Source: Devosia sp. SD17-2 (GTDB taxonomy: Bacteria; Pseudomonadota; Alphaproteobacteria; Rhizobiales; Devosiaceae). Taken from it: a DNA stretch of 64,000 nucleotides. Positions 8,949-17,192 of this stretch are shown piece by piece (the first letter of the stretch is position 1; each line of letters starts with the position of its first letter). The stretch spans positions 1,133,001-1,197,000 of the forward strand of contig NZ_CP104002.1 in NCBI RefSeq assembly GCF_029201565.1, in the 5' to 3' direction. Both the position numbers and the translations under genes were made by a program. A model generated the notes under the pieces. That model had not been told where the DNA came from. It worked only from the letters and a program-made list of their open reading frames with translations, and made no database searches.

Positions 8949-9955
8949 TGCGCCCAAAACTTGCTTTTGCCATGGCGCCAGACAAGACGCGGCATGTGTT
9001 CGACACCGCCACGGTCGATCGCCTTGACGAGAGCTGCGAAATTCTCTCGCGCCAGCCGTTTGAGGATCTGACCACTGACGTGGCCAGGGCCGCGATGGCT
9101 GAGGCGGAAATATTGGTGACCGGCTGGGGCTGTCCGATGATCACTCCGGCGCTTTTGCGCCAGATGCCGCAGCTGAAACTCATCGCCCATGCGGCGGGGA
9201 CGGTGAAATTCACCGTCGACCCGCTCGCCTATGAGGCAGGCATCAGGGTGACGCATGCGGCGGAGGCCAACGCCGTGCCGGTGGCCGAATATACGCTGGC
9301 GGCGATCCTCTTTGCCAATAAGGCCGTGTTCGAGTTGCGCGACCGCTATCGCGCTGATCCCAGCCGGATGACCAGCTATGCCCTGATGGATCAGCCCATC
9401 GGCAATTTCCGTCGCGTGGTGGGCATTGTCGGGGCGTCCCGCATCGGGCGGCGCGTGATCAAGCTGCTGAAGCCATTCGATATCGAAGTGCTGCTCTTTG
9501 ATCCCTTCGCGCGGGCAGATGATCCGGAGCTTTCCGGGGTGGAACTGGTCGATCTCGAGAGGCTGATGTCGCGGTCCGATGTGGTGTCCATCCACGCGCC
9601 TCTCTTGCCCGCAACGCGGGGCATGATCCGCGCGCTGCATTTGCGGCTGATGCGGGACGGGACGACCTTCATCAATACGGCACGCGGGGGATTGGTGGAC
9701 GAGGCGGCGCTGGTCGAAGAGCTGGAAACAGGACGGATAAACGGCATTATCGATGTGACCGAGCCGGAAATTCCTGCGCCAGACTCCCCGCTTTACCATC
9801 TGGCCAATGTCTTCCTCACCCCGCATCTCGCCGGGGCGGTGGGCACGGAGCGGCTGCGATTGGGGTTGATGGTGGCTGATGAAATCGAGCGCTATGTGCG
9901 CGGCGAACCCCTGCACTACGAGGTGGTGCCTGAATTGCTGGAACGGCTGGCATGA
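8948..9955 (+). CDS. D-isomer-specific 2-hydroxyacid dehydrogenase family protein
   Basis: A 335-residue NAD(P)-dependent dehydrogenase with the two-lobed D-2-hydroxyacid dehydrogenase fold. The Rossmann loop reads [12 protein letters not shown], in which the usual second glycine of GxGxxG is Ser. The catalytic triad is visible as Arg in FINTARGG, Glu in DVTEPE and His in LTPHLAGA. It overlaps the previous gene by 1 nt and the next by 4 nt. Family members reduce 2-keto acids or oxidise hydroxyacids; in this cluster a sugar-acid substrate is an inference only. Confidence 0.87.
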   Translation: MRPKLAFAMAPDKTRHVFDTATVDRLDESCEILSRQPFEDLTTDVARAAMAEAEILVTGWGCPMITPALLRQMPQLKLIAHAAGTVKFTVDPLAYEAGIRVTHAAEANAVPVAEYTLAAILFANKAVFELRDRYRADPSRMTSYALMDQPIGNFRRVVGIVGASRIGRRVIKLLKPFDIEVLLFDPFARADDPELSGVELVDLERLMSRSDVVSIHAPLLPATRGMIRALHLRLMRDGTTFINTARGGLVDEAALVEELETGRINGIIDVTEPEIPAPDSPLYHLANVFLTPHLAGAVGTERLRLGLMVADEIERYVRGEPLHYEVVPELLERLA

Positions 9956-11586
9956 CTGTGTCCAATGCCTCTGATGAGGGGGACTGGCACGAGGCCCGCC
10001 TGCAGTTTCTGACCTGGGACCGCACGCCGGACGATATCGAAAGCGTCGAGCATCGGGCGCGGCAGGCGCTGCTGGTCGAGCGGGCAGGGGCCAGTTTTGC
10101 CCCCGATGCCTATGTGGCCGCAGACGCCGCGATTTTTACGACGCGGCTGGTGCTCGGCGCGAAAAGCTGGATTGCCGGCCATGCGCTGGTGCGGGGCAAT
10201 GTGACCTTTGGCAGCCACTGCACGGTCAATCCCTATGCGATGATCTCGGGCAAGGTGCGCTGCGGCGATGGCGTGCGGATCGCCAGCCATGTGTCCCTTG
10301 TCGGCTTCAACCACGGTTTTGACGACCCCGATGTGCCCATCCACCAGCAAAAGCATGAGAGCCTCGGGATCATCATCGAGGATGATGTGTGGATCGGCGC
10401 CAATGCGGTGGTAGTCGACGGGGTGACTGTGGGTCGGGGCGCCGTGATTGCGGCCGGGGCTGTCGTCAGCAAGGATGTGCCGCCCATGGCGGTCGTCGGC
10501 GGCGTGCCGGCCAAAGTGCTGCGCTTTCGCGGGCAGGGGCGGAGCGACGCCGTGCGCGAGCAATTGCAGGCGCTGGGCGCGCGGGCGCAAGAACAATGGC
10601 GCGATGTGTTGGCTCAGAACCGGGACGGGGACGAATATGTCTCGCGCGAGAATGATGGCAGCGTGCGAAAATCCAACCGCCATCTCTGCGACGCCATCGA
10701 GATTGCGGCCGGGTTCGGGGAACTGCCGCCGGGCCTTGATGTTGCGGCTGCGATCGCGCGGCTGCAGGCGGTGCAGGACCCGGCGAGTGGGCTCTTCCCC
10801 GATCCCTTCCAGCCGCCGCCGCCGGGCGGCGCCATGCGCGATGACGGGCTGGCGCTCTACAATGTGCTCTCGGCCGGTTATGCGCTCGAAGTGCTCGGCA
10901 GCCGTCCGCTCCACCCGATTTCGGCGGTGGAACTTGCTGGCCCGGAGCTCTGCGACTGGCTCGAAAGTCTCCCCTGGCGGTCACGCGCCTGGGGCGCAGG
11001 GGCCAGCGTGGATGCGATCAGCACGGCGCTTTATTTCAACGCCCGTTATTTTGCCAGCGGGCGGGCGCGGGAAACGCTTTTTGGCTGGCTGGCGCTGAAA
11101 CAGGACCGGGGCACGGGTCTTTGGGGCAGTGCCACGCCAGAGCAGGGCCTGTTGCAGCCGGTCAACGGGTTTTACCGGCTGACGCGCGGCACTTATGCCC
11201 AGTTCGGCGTCGCCGTGCCGCGACCGGAAGCGGCGATCGACAGCGTACTGCTCAACTATCGCAATTTTGGCGGTTTTTCTGCCGCCACCTACACGGCCTG
11301 CAATCTGCTCGATACCATCCATCCGCTTTTGCTGTGCCTGATGCAGACTGATCACCGGCGGCGGGAGGCCGAGGAAATTGCGCGGGCCATCATTGCGCAG
11401 GCGGGTGAGCGCTGGGTGGAAGGCCGGGGTTTCGCCTTTGCCGACGGGCAGACGCCGGGCCTGCAGGGCACGGAAATGTGGCTCTCGGTGGTGCATCTGG
11501 CGGCCAAGCTGCTGGGCATGGACGAGGCGTTTTCCTTCGTGCCCAAGGGTGTGCACCGGACCGAGGCAGTGGGGCTGGGGCTCTAG
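9952..11586 (+). CDS. Fusion of a left-handed beta-helix acyltransferase and an alpha/alpha-toroid domain
   Basis: A 544-residue protein with two apparently unrelated parts. Residues about 40-195 form a hexapeptide-repeat O-acetyltransferase of the maltose/galactoside acetyltransferase type: repeated [24 protein letters not shown] turns, a catalytic-type His in VGFNHGF, and the C-terminal cap [18 protein letters not shown]. Residues about 240-530 are helical with prenyltransferase/terpene-cyclase-like repeats ([25 protein letters not shown]). It begins in a 4-nt overlap with the dehydrogenase and ends 14 nt before the ThuA-like gene. I know of no characterised protein with this arrangement; an O-acetylated glycan substrate is a guess. 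Confidence 0.78.
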   Translation: MTVSNASDEGDWHEARLQFLTWDRTPDDIESVEHRARQALLVERAGASFAPDAYVAADAAIFTTRLVLGAKSWIAGHALVRGNVTFGSHCTVNPYAMISGKVRCGDGVRIASHVSLVGFNHGFDDPDVPIHQQKHESLGIIIEDDVWIGANAVVVDGVTVGRGAVIAAGAVVSKDVPPMAVVGGVPAKVLRFRGQGRSDAVREQLQALGARAQEQWRDVLAQNRDGDEYVSRENDGSVRKSNRHLCDAIEIAAGFGELPPGLDVAAAIARLQAVQDPASGLFPDPFQPPPPGGAMRDDGLALYNVLSAGYALEVLGSRPLHPISAVELAGPELCDWLESLPWRSRAWGAGASVDAISTALYFNARYFASGRARETLFGWLALKQDRGTGLWGSATPEQGLLQPVNGFYRLTRGTYAQFGVAVPRPEAAIDSVLLNYRNFGGFSAATYTACNLLDTIHPLLLCLMQTDHRRREAEEIARAIIAQAGERWVEGRGFAFADGQTPGLQGTEMWLSVVHLAAKLLGMDEAFSFVPKGVHRTEAVGLGL

Positions 11587-11600
11587 GAAAGGAACGTGAG

Positions 11601-12248
11601 ATGACGGGGAAGAAGGCGCTGGTCGTCTGGGGCGGGATGGAATTGCACACGCCCGAACGGGGCGCGCATGTGGTGCAGGCGCTGCTGGAGGAAGAGGGTT
11701 TCGCCGTCACCGTTACTCCCGACTATGAGGCGCTGGGTGCCGAAGATGTCGGCGAGAACGATCTCATCGTGCCGGTCATCACCGATGGGACGCTGGCGCC
11801 AGAGAAGATGAAGAACCTCATCGGCGCCATTCGCGCCGGCACGGGGCTCGCCGGCTACCACATGGGCCTTGCGACCACGTTCCGGGCCAGCGTGCCCTTC
11901 CGATATGCCGCCAGCGTCTATTGGGTGCAGCATCCGGGCAATATCATCACTTACCAAGTCCACGTGACCCGCTCCGACCACCCGATCATGGCCGGGATCG
12001 AGAGTTTCAGCCACACATCCGAGCAATATTATCTCAATTATGATCCGGCCGTTGAGGTGCTGGCGACGACGACTTTTTCGGGCGAATTCCACCCGTGGCG
12101 CAAGGATGTGGTGATGCCGGTGGTGTTTACCACGACCCATGACAACGGTCGGGTGTTTTATTCCTCACTCGGCCACACGGCCGATGAGCTGGAGATCCCG
12201 CAGGTGCGGACAATTTTGAAGCGCGGGCTGCTCTGGGCGGCGCGGTAG
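11601..12248 (+). CDS. ThuA-like domain protein
   Basis: A 215-residue cytoplasmic protein of the ThuA-like family (glutamine-amidotransferase-like fold), whose founding member is linked to trehalose use in Sinorhizobium. It is recognised from the N-terminal KALVVWGGMELHTPERGAHV, the central GTGLAGYHMGL and the C-terminal GRVFYSSLGHTADE. The start at 11601 follows GGAACGTGAG; an upstream in-frame ATG overlaps the preceding gene extensively and is less likely. Last gene of the carbohydrate cluster. Biochemical function is unproven for most members. Confidence 0.87.
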   Translation: MTGKKALVVWGGMELHTPERGAHVVQALLEEEGFAVTVTPDYEALGAEDVGENDLIVPVITDGTLAPEKMKNLIGAIRAGTGLAGYHMGLATTFRASVPFRYAASVYWVQHPGNIITYQVHVTRSDHPIMAGIESFSHTSEQYYLNYDPAVEVLATTTFSGEFHPWRKDVVMPVVFTTTHDNGRVFYSSLGHTADELEIPQVRTILKRGLLWAAR

Positions 12249-12260
12249 TGCGGGGTAAAA

Positions 12261-12373
12261 TACCCCCACCTAGCCTCCCCCTGAAAAGGGGGAGGGATGC
12301 GCCTGTGGCTCACATAGCGCGTGGCAAACTCGATAGGCTCCTCCCCCTGTCAGGGGGAGGCTAGGTGGGGGTA
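12261..12373. repeat. MITE-like palindromic repeat, copy 2 (24-bp perfect terminal inverted repeats)
   Basis: A 113-bp element. Positions 12261-12284 are the exact reverse complement of 12350-12373 over 24 bp, beginning TACCCCCACCTAGCCTCCCC. Each terminus is itself a hairpin (CCTCCCCCTG and its complement). It lies between two convergent genes and ends 8 bp from the methyltransferase stop. No coding capacity. Related copies are at 2336-2450 and 30617-30730. Confidence 0.85.
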
Positions 12374-12381
12374 TCCGCCAC

Positions 12382-13101
12382 TCACTCCGCCGCTTCTTCC
12401 GCCCGCCGCCGCAGCACTTCTGATTCCGGTAGGGCGTTGGCATAAGCCAGTTCGCGGTTGGCGCGGGCCCAGAAGGCGGGGTGGACGCGGTCGAGCAGGT
12501 CCGGGTCTTCCGGCACGAGGCCAAGTCCCGATGCGGTGGCGTCATCGAGATAGAGGATGATGTTCTGGCGGTACCAGGCCGGGATGGCCTCGTCGGCCCA
12601 GAGTTTTGGGCGCAGCACATCATAGGGCTTGCGGCCATGGGCGGCGAAGAGGTCTGCCCAAAAGCTCTGCCACTGCTCGTTGATATGGCCGACGCCGCCC
12701 TGGCCGGGAATGGCAGCACTGAAGAGGGTCGCCGGACCCATGGCGACGAGATCGGTCACAAAGCCTTCCGCGCGCTCCGGCGTCAGGTGTTCGGCCACTT
12801 CGAGTGACATGGCGAGATCGACCTGCGCGCCGGAAAAACCGTGTTCGAGATCCTGATTGGTAAAATGGATCCGTGGATCATCAAGCATGTCCGGGCGGAC
12901 CCAGGCGCCTTCTATGCCGTAGACGGCGGACGCGCCCGCCTCCAGCGCCGCCGCCAGAAAAGTGCCCGTGCCGCAGCCGATGTCGGCAACGCTGTCGCGC
13001 TTCAGTCCAGCCGGAAGTGCAGCGAGAATATTGGCTGCCGCATGAGCGGTGTGGCTCCGTCGATCGGCGTAGAAATCGGCGGGGTAGAGGCTGGTGGACA
13101 T
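12382..13101 (-). CDS. Class I SAM-dependent methyltransferase
   Basis: A 239-residue putative methyltransferase. Motif I for S-adenosylmethionine binding is VADIGCGTGTF at residues 38-48, followed by the acidic strand end YGIEGAW and LAMSLEVAEHL. The start at 13101 is chosen over a further upstream codon because AAGGAGTG lies 8 nt before it. It is a single gene between a repeat and the divergent DUF892 gene. The methyl acceptor is not evident; small-molecule or glycan O-methyltransferases share this pattern. Confidence 0.85.
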   Translation of the reverse strand: MSTSLYPADFYADRRSHTAHAAANILAALPAGLKRDSVADIGCGTGTFLAAALEAGASAVYGIEGAWVRPDMLDDPRIHFTNQDLEHGFSGAQVDLAMSLEVAEHLTPERAEGFVTDLVAMGPATLFSAAIPGQGGVGHINEQWQSFWADLFAAHGRKPYDVLRPKLWADEAIPAWYRQNIILYLDDATASGLGLVPEDPDLLDRVHPAFWARANRELAYANALPESEVLRRRAEEAAE

Positions 13102-13170
13102 GGGCACAATCACTCCTTGCGACCACACTAGCAAAATCGGGTTCCGGGGACAGTCGATTTGTTATGCGGA

Positions 13171-13196
13171 GGAACCGTTGCCGCACCCGGTTCGTT
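13171..13196 (+). promoter_or_regulatory. EcfG (general stress response) promoter, exact consensus
   Basis: GGAAC at 13171-13175, a 17-nt spacer, then CGTT at 13193-13196, identical to the alphaproteobacterial EcfG consensus GGAAC-N16/17-CGTT. It lies about 45 nt before the ATG of the DUF892 gene, an ideal distance. The sigma factor itself is encoded at 59434-59988. Confidence 0.85.
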
Positions 13197-13240
13197 TGTG
13201 GAGCAGCGTCACTACCCCATCAAATTCTGGAGACGACAAC

Positions 13241-13729
13241 ATGGCTGACAAGCAACTGGACGATCTCTTTCTCGACACCCTCAAGGACATCTACTACGCC
13301 GAACGGCAGATCCTGAAGGCACTGCCGAAGATGGCCAAGGCTGCCACGTCCGAAGAGCTTCGTGCCGGCTTCGAACAGCACCGCCAGGAAACCGAAGTGC
13401 AGGTGGAACGGCTTGAGCGCGTGTTCGAAATCCTGGGCAAGAGCCCGCGCGGCAAGACCTGCGACGCCATCCTTGGCATCCTCGATGAGGGCAAGGAAAT
13501 CATGGAAGAATACAAGGGCACTCAGGCGCTGGACGCCGGGTTGGCCGCTGCCGCACAGGCTGTCGAGCACTATGAGATTGCCCGCTATGGCACACTGCGC
13601 GCCTGGGCCCAGCAGCTCGGCCACAAGGAAGCCGCCGATCTCTTCGCTCAGACTCTTGCCGAAGAAGAAGCGACCGACAAGAAGCTGACCCAGCTGGCGA
13701 CCGCCGTCGCCAACAAGAAAGCTGCCTGA
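13241..13729 (+). CDS. DUF892 ferritin-like stress protein (YciE/YciF family)
   Basis: A 162-residue four-helix-bundle protein of the YciE/YciF (DUF892) family, whose members are small stress-induced ferritin-like proteins. The N-terminal signature LDDLFLDTLKDIYYAERQIL supplies the expected Asp, Tyr, Glu and Gln residues, and further Glu/His residues recur (FEQHRQETE, AVEHYE, AEEEATDKKL), consistent with a di-metal centre. The start at 13241 follows GGAG at 13228-13231. An exact EcfG promoter lies upstream, so induction by general stress is expected. The DUF2934 gene 48 nt downstream may be co-transcribed. Confidence 0.9.
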   Translation: MADKQLDDLFLDTLKDIYYAERQILKALPKMAKAATSEELRAGFEQHRQETEVQVERLERVFEILGKSPRGKTCDAILGILDEGKEIMEEYKGTQALDAGLAAAAQAVEHYEIARYGTLRAWAQQLGHKEAADLFAQTLAEEEATDKKLTQLATAVANKKAA

Positions 13730-13777
13730 TTGGCAGACGGGTGGGCATTGCGCCCACCCTTCCGGGTCTAGCGGCAC

Positions 13778-14011
13778 ATGCGCAAGAACACAGCCCTGGC
13801 CGAACGCGTCCGCGACACGGCCTATTTCCTGTGGGAGCAGGATGGACGCCCCGAGGGGCGTGCAATGGAATATTGGCTTCGGGCCAAGGCGATGTATCTC
13901 CGGCAGCTGGCCTATGATCGCTGGCTTGCGGATGGAACGCCCTCGGACCGGTCGGATCTGCACTGGTATCAGGCGGAAGCCGAGATCGATCAGAAGTTTG
14001 ACGACAAATGA
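13778..14011 (+). CDS. DUF2934 domain-containing protein
   Basis: A 77-residue small basic/acidic protein recognised as DUF2934 from RVRDTAYFLWEQDGRPEGRA followed by EYWLRAKAM. It has no signal peptide or membrane segment. The family is common in Rhizobiales and of unknown function. It lies 48 nt after the DUF892 gene and is followed at once by an intrinsic terminator, so it probably ends the stress-induced transcript starting at the EcfG promoter at 13171. Confidence 0.85.
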   Translation: MRKNTALAERVRDTAYFLWEQDGRPEGRAMEYWLRAKAMYLRQLAYDRWLADGTPSDRSDLHWYQAEAEIDQKFDDK

Positions 14012-14013
14012 GA

Positions 14014-14038
14014 ACGGGCCCCGCGGGGCCCGTTTTTT
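14014..14038 (+). terminator. Intrinsic terminator after DUF2934
   Basis: ACGGGCCCCG pairs with CGGGGCCCGT to form a 10-bp perfect hairpin directly followed by six T residues, right after the DUF2934 stop codon. Confidence 0.93.
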
Positions 14039-14097
14039 ATATCGCGTGCTTGGAGAGGCTGGGCCCTGCGAGCGTAGCTCTTCGGGCCTGATCGCCT

Positions 14098-14120
14098 AAA
14101 ACGCTCCACCGGAGCGTTTT
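14098..14120 (-). terminator. Terminator-like hairpin downstream of efp
   Basis: AAAACGCTCC, 3-nt loop, GGAGCGTTTT: a 10-bp perfect stem whose TTTT arm follows the stem on both strands. It lies 25 nt past the efp stop on the minus strand and probably terminates efp; it could work in both directions. Confidence 0.75.
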
Positions 14121-14144
14121 CGCCGCGCGGAGCGCGGCCGGCGA

Positions 14145-14714
14145 TCAGTCCTTCGCGCGTTCTACGTAGGAGTTGTCTTCGGTCAGGATGACGATGCGGG
14201 TGCCGGCGCCGATATGGGGCGGGACCATGACGCGCAGGCCATTGTTGAGCGTGGCAGGCTTGTAGGACGACGACGCTGTCTGGCCCTTTACCACCGGCTC
14301 GGTCTCGGTGACTTCGAAGGTCATGCGCTGCGGCAGTTCCATCGAGAGCGCAATGCCCTCGAACGTCATCAGGTGAACCTTCATGCCATCGGACAGATAG
14401 GCCGCCTGGTCGCCGATCACGTCGTCGGGAACAGTGATCTGTTCGTAGGTGGCGGGCTCCATGAAGTGATGGCCTTCGCCATCGGAGTAGAGATAGTCGT
14501 AGACGCGGTCATCGACGTCGGCCTTCTCGACCATTTCAACCGTACGCCAGCGGCCGATGACCTTCACGCCGTCGGAGATGCGGCGCATGTTGACGTTGGT
14601 GATGGAGTTGCCCTTGCCCGGGTGGACGTTTTCAGCGGTGAGGACGACGTGCAGATTGCCGTCCTGCTCGACCACATTGCCTTTGCGCAGGGACGAGGCG
14701 ATGACCTTGACCAT
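14145..14714 (-). CDS. efp: Elongation factor P
   Basis: A 189-residue EF-P, which relieves ribosome stalling at consecutive prolines by entering the E site. The three-beta-barrel family pattern is clear. The modifiable lysine is Lys34 in HPGKG, the same position as in Escherichia coli EF-P, as required for beta-lysylation. Domains II/III carry [15 protein letters not shown] and [14 protein letters not shown]. The start follows AAGGAAG. It is divergent from epmA-epmB (129 nt between start codons), which encode the enzymes that modify Lys34, so the whole modification system is local. Confidence 0.97.
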   Translation of the reverse strand: MVKVIASSLRKGNVVEQDGNLHVVLTAENVHPGKGNSITNVNMRRISDGVKVIGRWRTVEMVEKADVDDRVYDYLYSDGEGHHFMEPATYEQITVPDDVIGDQAAYLSDGMKVHLMTFEGIALSMELPQRMTFEVTETEPVVKGQTASSSYKPATLNNGLRVMVPPHIGAGTRIVILTEDNSYVERAKD

Positions 14715-14843
14715 ATTTCTTCCTTGTTCGTAGCTCTGGCGCGTACTAGAGGCTGGGCCATCCCGCGCGCCGATAAACGTATCATCGAGCGCCCGATACA
14801 TTATTCCGCGCCAAACCGCCAGACCGGAGCGCCAGAAACCCGT

Positions 14844-15893
14844 ATGTCCGCACCCAAAGCCTCCCCCTGGTGGGCGCCCGAGCGCCATGCCGACCGCCGT
14901 CCGATCCTGCTCGCCCGCAACCGCATCGATGCGGCGGTGCGCGCATGGCTGGCCCAAAACGACTTCCTCGTGGTCGATCCGCCGGGGTTACAGCGCTCCC
15001 CGGGCAATGAGGCGCATCTGCACGCATTCGGCACCAATATGATCGGCAATGACGGGGAGGGGCAGGCCATGTATCTGCACACCTCGCCCGAATTCACCAT
15101 GAAAAAACTGCTGGCCGCGGGGGAGCAGCGCATCGCCAGCCTCCAGCATGTCTGGCGCAATCGCGAGCGCAGCGCGCTGCACCATCCCGAGTTCACCATG
15201 CTCGAATGGTATCGTGTCGGCGAGCCCTATGACGTCATCATTGCCGATACGCTGGCGCTGATCCGCCTTGCGGCCATAACCACAGGGATCACCCAGTTCG
15301 AGTTCCGCGGCCGCCTCTGCGATCCGCTGGCCGAGGCGGAGCGGATCAGCGTTGCGAATGCGTTTTCGCAGCACGCCGGCATCGATCTGCTAGCCACCAT
15401 GGACGAGGCGGGCGTGCCTGATGGGGAGGCCCTGGCAGCGCAGATGGAAGACCGGGGCATGGATGTGCCCGAGGATCGCAGCTGGAGCTATCTTTTCAGC
15501 CTTATTCTGGTCGAGAAGGTGGAGCCGCAGCTGGGCAATGGACGCGTGACCGTGCTCGACCGCTATCCCGCCTGCGAGGCGGCGCTGGCGCGGCGTGTGC
15601 CGGATGATGCGCGGGTGTCCGAGCGGTTTGAGGTCTATGCCTGCGGGGTCGAGCTGGCCAATGGGTTTGGAGAGCTCACAGACGCGGATGAACAGCGCCG
15701 GCGTTTTGAGGGCGAAATGGCGGAAAAGCAGCGCATCTATGGCGAGCACTATCCGATCGATGAGGATTTTCTGGCGGCACTGGATGTGATGCCGGAAGCC
15801 AGCGGCGTCGCGCTGGGCTTTGACCGGCTGGTGATGCTGGCGACGGGCGCGCCGCGCATCGAGGCTGTGCTGTGGGCACCGGTGGCGGAATGA
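14844..15893 (+). CDS. epmA: EF-P beta-lysine ligase EpmA (PoxA/GenX)
   Basis: A 349-residue class II lysyl-tRNA-synthetase-like ligase that attaches (R)-beta-lysine to Lys34 of EF-P. It lacks the N-terminal anticodon-binding domain of LysS, as expected. Motif 2 is seen in [12 protein letters not shown] and motif 3 in [12 protein letters not shown]. The ATG at 14844 has only a weak ribosome site but matches the usual N-terminus ([20 protein letters not shown]). The stop overlaps epmB by 4 nt. The adjacent efp and epmB genes make the assignment to EpmA rather than LysS secure. Confidence 0.95.
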   Translation: MSAPKASPWWAPERHADRRPILLARNRIDAAVRAWLAQNDFLVVDPPGLQRSPGNEAHLHAFGTNMIGNDGEGQAMYLHTSPEFTMKKLLAAGEQRIASLQHVWRNRERSALHHPEFTMLEWYRVGEPYDVIIADTLALIRLAAITTGITQFEFRGRLCDPLAEAERISVANAFSQHAGIDLLATMDEAGVPDGEALAAQMEDRGMDVPEDRSWSYLFSLILVEKVEPQLGNGRVTVLDRYPACEAALARRVPDDARVSERFEVYACGVELANGFGELTDADEQRRRFEGEMAEKQRIYGEHYPIDEDFLAALDVMPEASGVALGFDRLVMLATGAPRIEAVLWAPVAE

Positions 15894-17107
15894 GTGGCGC
15901 GGCAAAGCAACCCCTCACCCGCCCCGTCCTGCGGACGGTCCACCCTCTCCCCCAGGGGGAGAGGGGCAGCTCCACTCCTGTGACGGGCACTGAGCCCCCT
16001 TCTCCCCTCGAGGGAGAAGGTGCCCGAAGGGTCGCCGAATTAGCTTCCGACTTCGGCTGGGATGAGGGGGGACGATCCATCAAGTCGATAGAAAGCTTGA
16101 AAGCCGCCGGCCTCAGCGATTCGATTGGCCTCGACGCCGTCGCGGAAAAATACGCCATCGGCATCACTCCGGCCGTGCATGCGCTGATTGATCCAAACGA
16201 CCCCGATGACCCGATGGCGCGGCAATTCGTGCCGCGGCTCGACGAGCTGGTGTCGACGCCAGAAGAACGCGAGGACCCGATCGGGGATCTGGCGCACTCG
16301 CCGGTGGAAGGCATTGTCCATCGCTATCCCGATCGCGTGCTGCTCAAGGCGGTGCATGTCTGTCCGGTCTATTGTCGCTTCTGCTTCCGGCGCGAAATGG
16401 TAGGGCCGCAGGGGCTGGGCACGCTGACCCCGGCCGAGCTCGATGCAGCCATGGCCTATATCGCAGCGCACAGCGAAATCTGGGAAGTGATCCTCACCGG
16501 TGGCGATCCGCTGGTGCTGTCGCCGCGCCGGTTGCGGGCGCTGATGGAGCGGCTGGCGGCGATCCCCCATGTCAAAATCGTGCGCTTTCATACCCGCGTG
16601 CCCGTGGTCGAGCCGGACCGGGTGGACGACGAGATGGTGGCGGCGCTGACAGCGAGCGGCAAGACCACCTATCTGGCGGTCCACGCCAATCACCCGCGCG
16701 AATTTACCCCGGCAGCGCAGCAGGCATTCCGCAACCTCATCGCCGGTGGTGTGGCGCTGGTCAGCCAGTCCGTGCTGCTGCGTGGGGTCAATGACACTGT
16801 CGAGACGCTCGCAGCGCTGATGCGCGGCTTCGTCGAGAACCGGATCAAGCCGTACTATCTCCATCACCCCGACCTCGCGCCGGGCACCAGCCATTTCCGG
16901 CTGTCGATTGAGGAGGGCCAGGCGCTGGTGGGCGCACTGCGCGGGCGGATTTCAGGCCTCTGCCAGCCCGTCTATGTGCTTGATATTCCCGGCGGACACG
17001 GCAAGGCCGAATTGGCGCAGAGCCGCGTATCAGGCGGCGATGGCTGCATGAGCATCCGCGACTGGCAGGGCAATGAGCACGCCTATCCGCCTTCCGGCAG
17101 TGACTAG
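15890..17107 (+). CDS. epmB: EF-P beta-lysylation protein EpmB (lysine 2,3-aminomutase-like)
   Basis: A 405-residue radical SAM/PLP enzyme converting L-alpha-lysine to beta-lysine for EpmA. The CxxxCxxC cluster motif is in HVCPVYCRFCFRREM, and KPYYLHHPDLAPGTSHFR and IPGGHGKA (PLP lysine region) follow. It begins in a 4-nt overlap with epmA. Codons about 8-60 coincide with a composite palindromic repeat (15911-16070) read in frame; the residues this adds (LRTVHPLPQGERG, PLEGEGARRVA) are translated repeat, making the protein longer than E. coli EpmB (342 residues). Normal family sequence resumes at IKSIESLKAAGL, where a TTG near 16094 is a possible alternative start. Confidence 0.92.
   Translation: MSGAAKQPLTRPVLRTVHPLPQGERGSSTPVTGTEPPSPLEGEGARRVAELASDFGWDEGGRSIKSIESLKAAGLSDSIGLDAVAEKYAIGITPAVHALIDPNDPDDPMARQFVPRLDELVSTPEEREDPIGDLAHSPVEGIVHRYPDRVLLKAVHVCPVYCRFCFRREMVGPQGLGTLTPAELDAAMAYIAAHSEIWEVILTGGDPLVLSPRRLRALMERLAAIPHVKIVRFHTRVPVVEPDRVDDEMVAALTASGKTTYLAVHANHPREFTPAAQQAFRNLIAGGVALVSQSVLLRGVNDTVETLAALMRGFVENRIKPYYLHHPDLAPGTSHFRLSIEEGQALVGALRGRISGLCQPVYVLDIPGGHGKAELAQSRVSGGDGCMSIRDWQGNEHAYPPSGSD
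15911..16070. repeat. Composite palindromic repeat inserted in frame in epmB
   Basis: About 160 bp built from CCTCTCCCCCAGGGGGAGAGG and CCTTCTCCCCTCGAGGGAGAAGG-type hairpins with CCCCTCA and GATGAGGGG ends. It is the inverted counterpart of the element at 4653-4786. Unlike the other copies it lies inside a coding sequence and contains no stop in the epmB frame. Confidence 0.85.
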
Positions 17108-17121
17108 GTCAGGCACATGAG

Positions 17122-17146
17122 GATGGGGCACGCTAAGTGCCCCATC
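17122..17146. terminator. Hairpin between convergent epmB and SDR genes
   Basis: GATGGGGCA, 7-nt loop, TGCCCCATC: a 9-bp perfect stem 15 nt after the epmB stop and about 45 nt beyond the convergent SDR gene's stop. There is no long T run, so it is a weak terminator or an mRNA-end stabiliser. Confidence 0.6.
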
Positions 17147-17192
17147 AAAATTACACACATTCAACGCACCACTGGCTGCGCTGACATGGCTC

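Noticed and set aside
14844..15893. Annotation of epmA as lysyl-tRNA synthetase
   Set aside because: The anticodon-binding domain is absent, the length is about 350 residues, and the gene adjoins efp and epmB.
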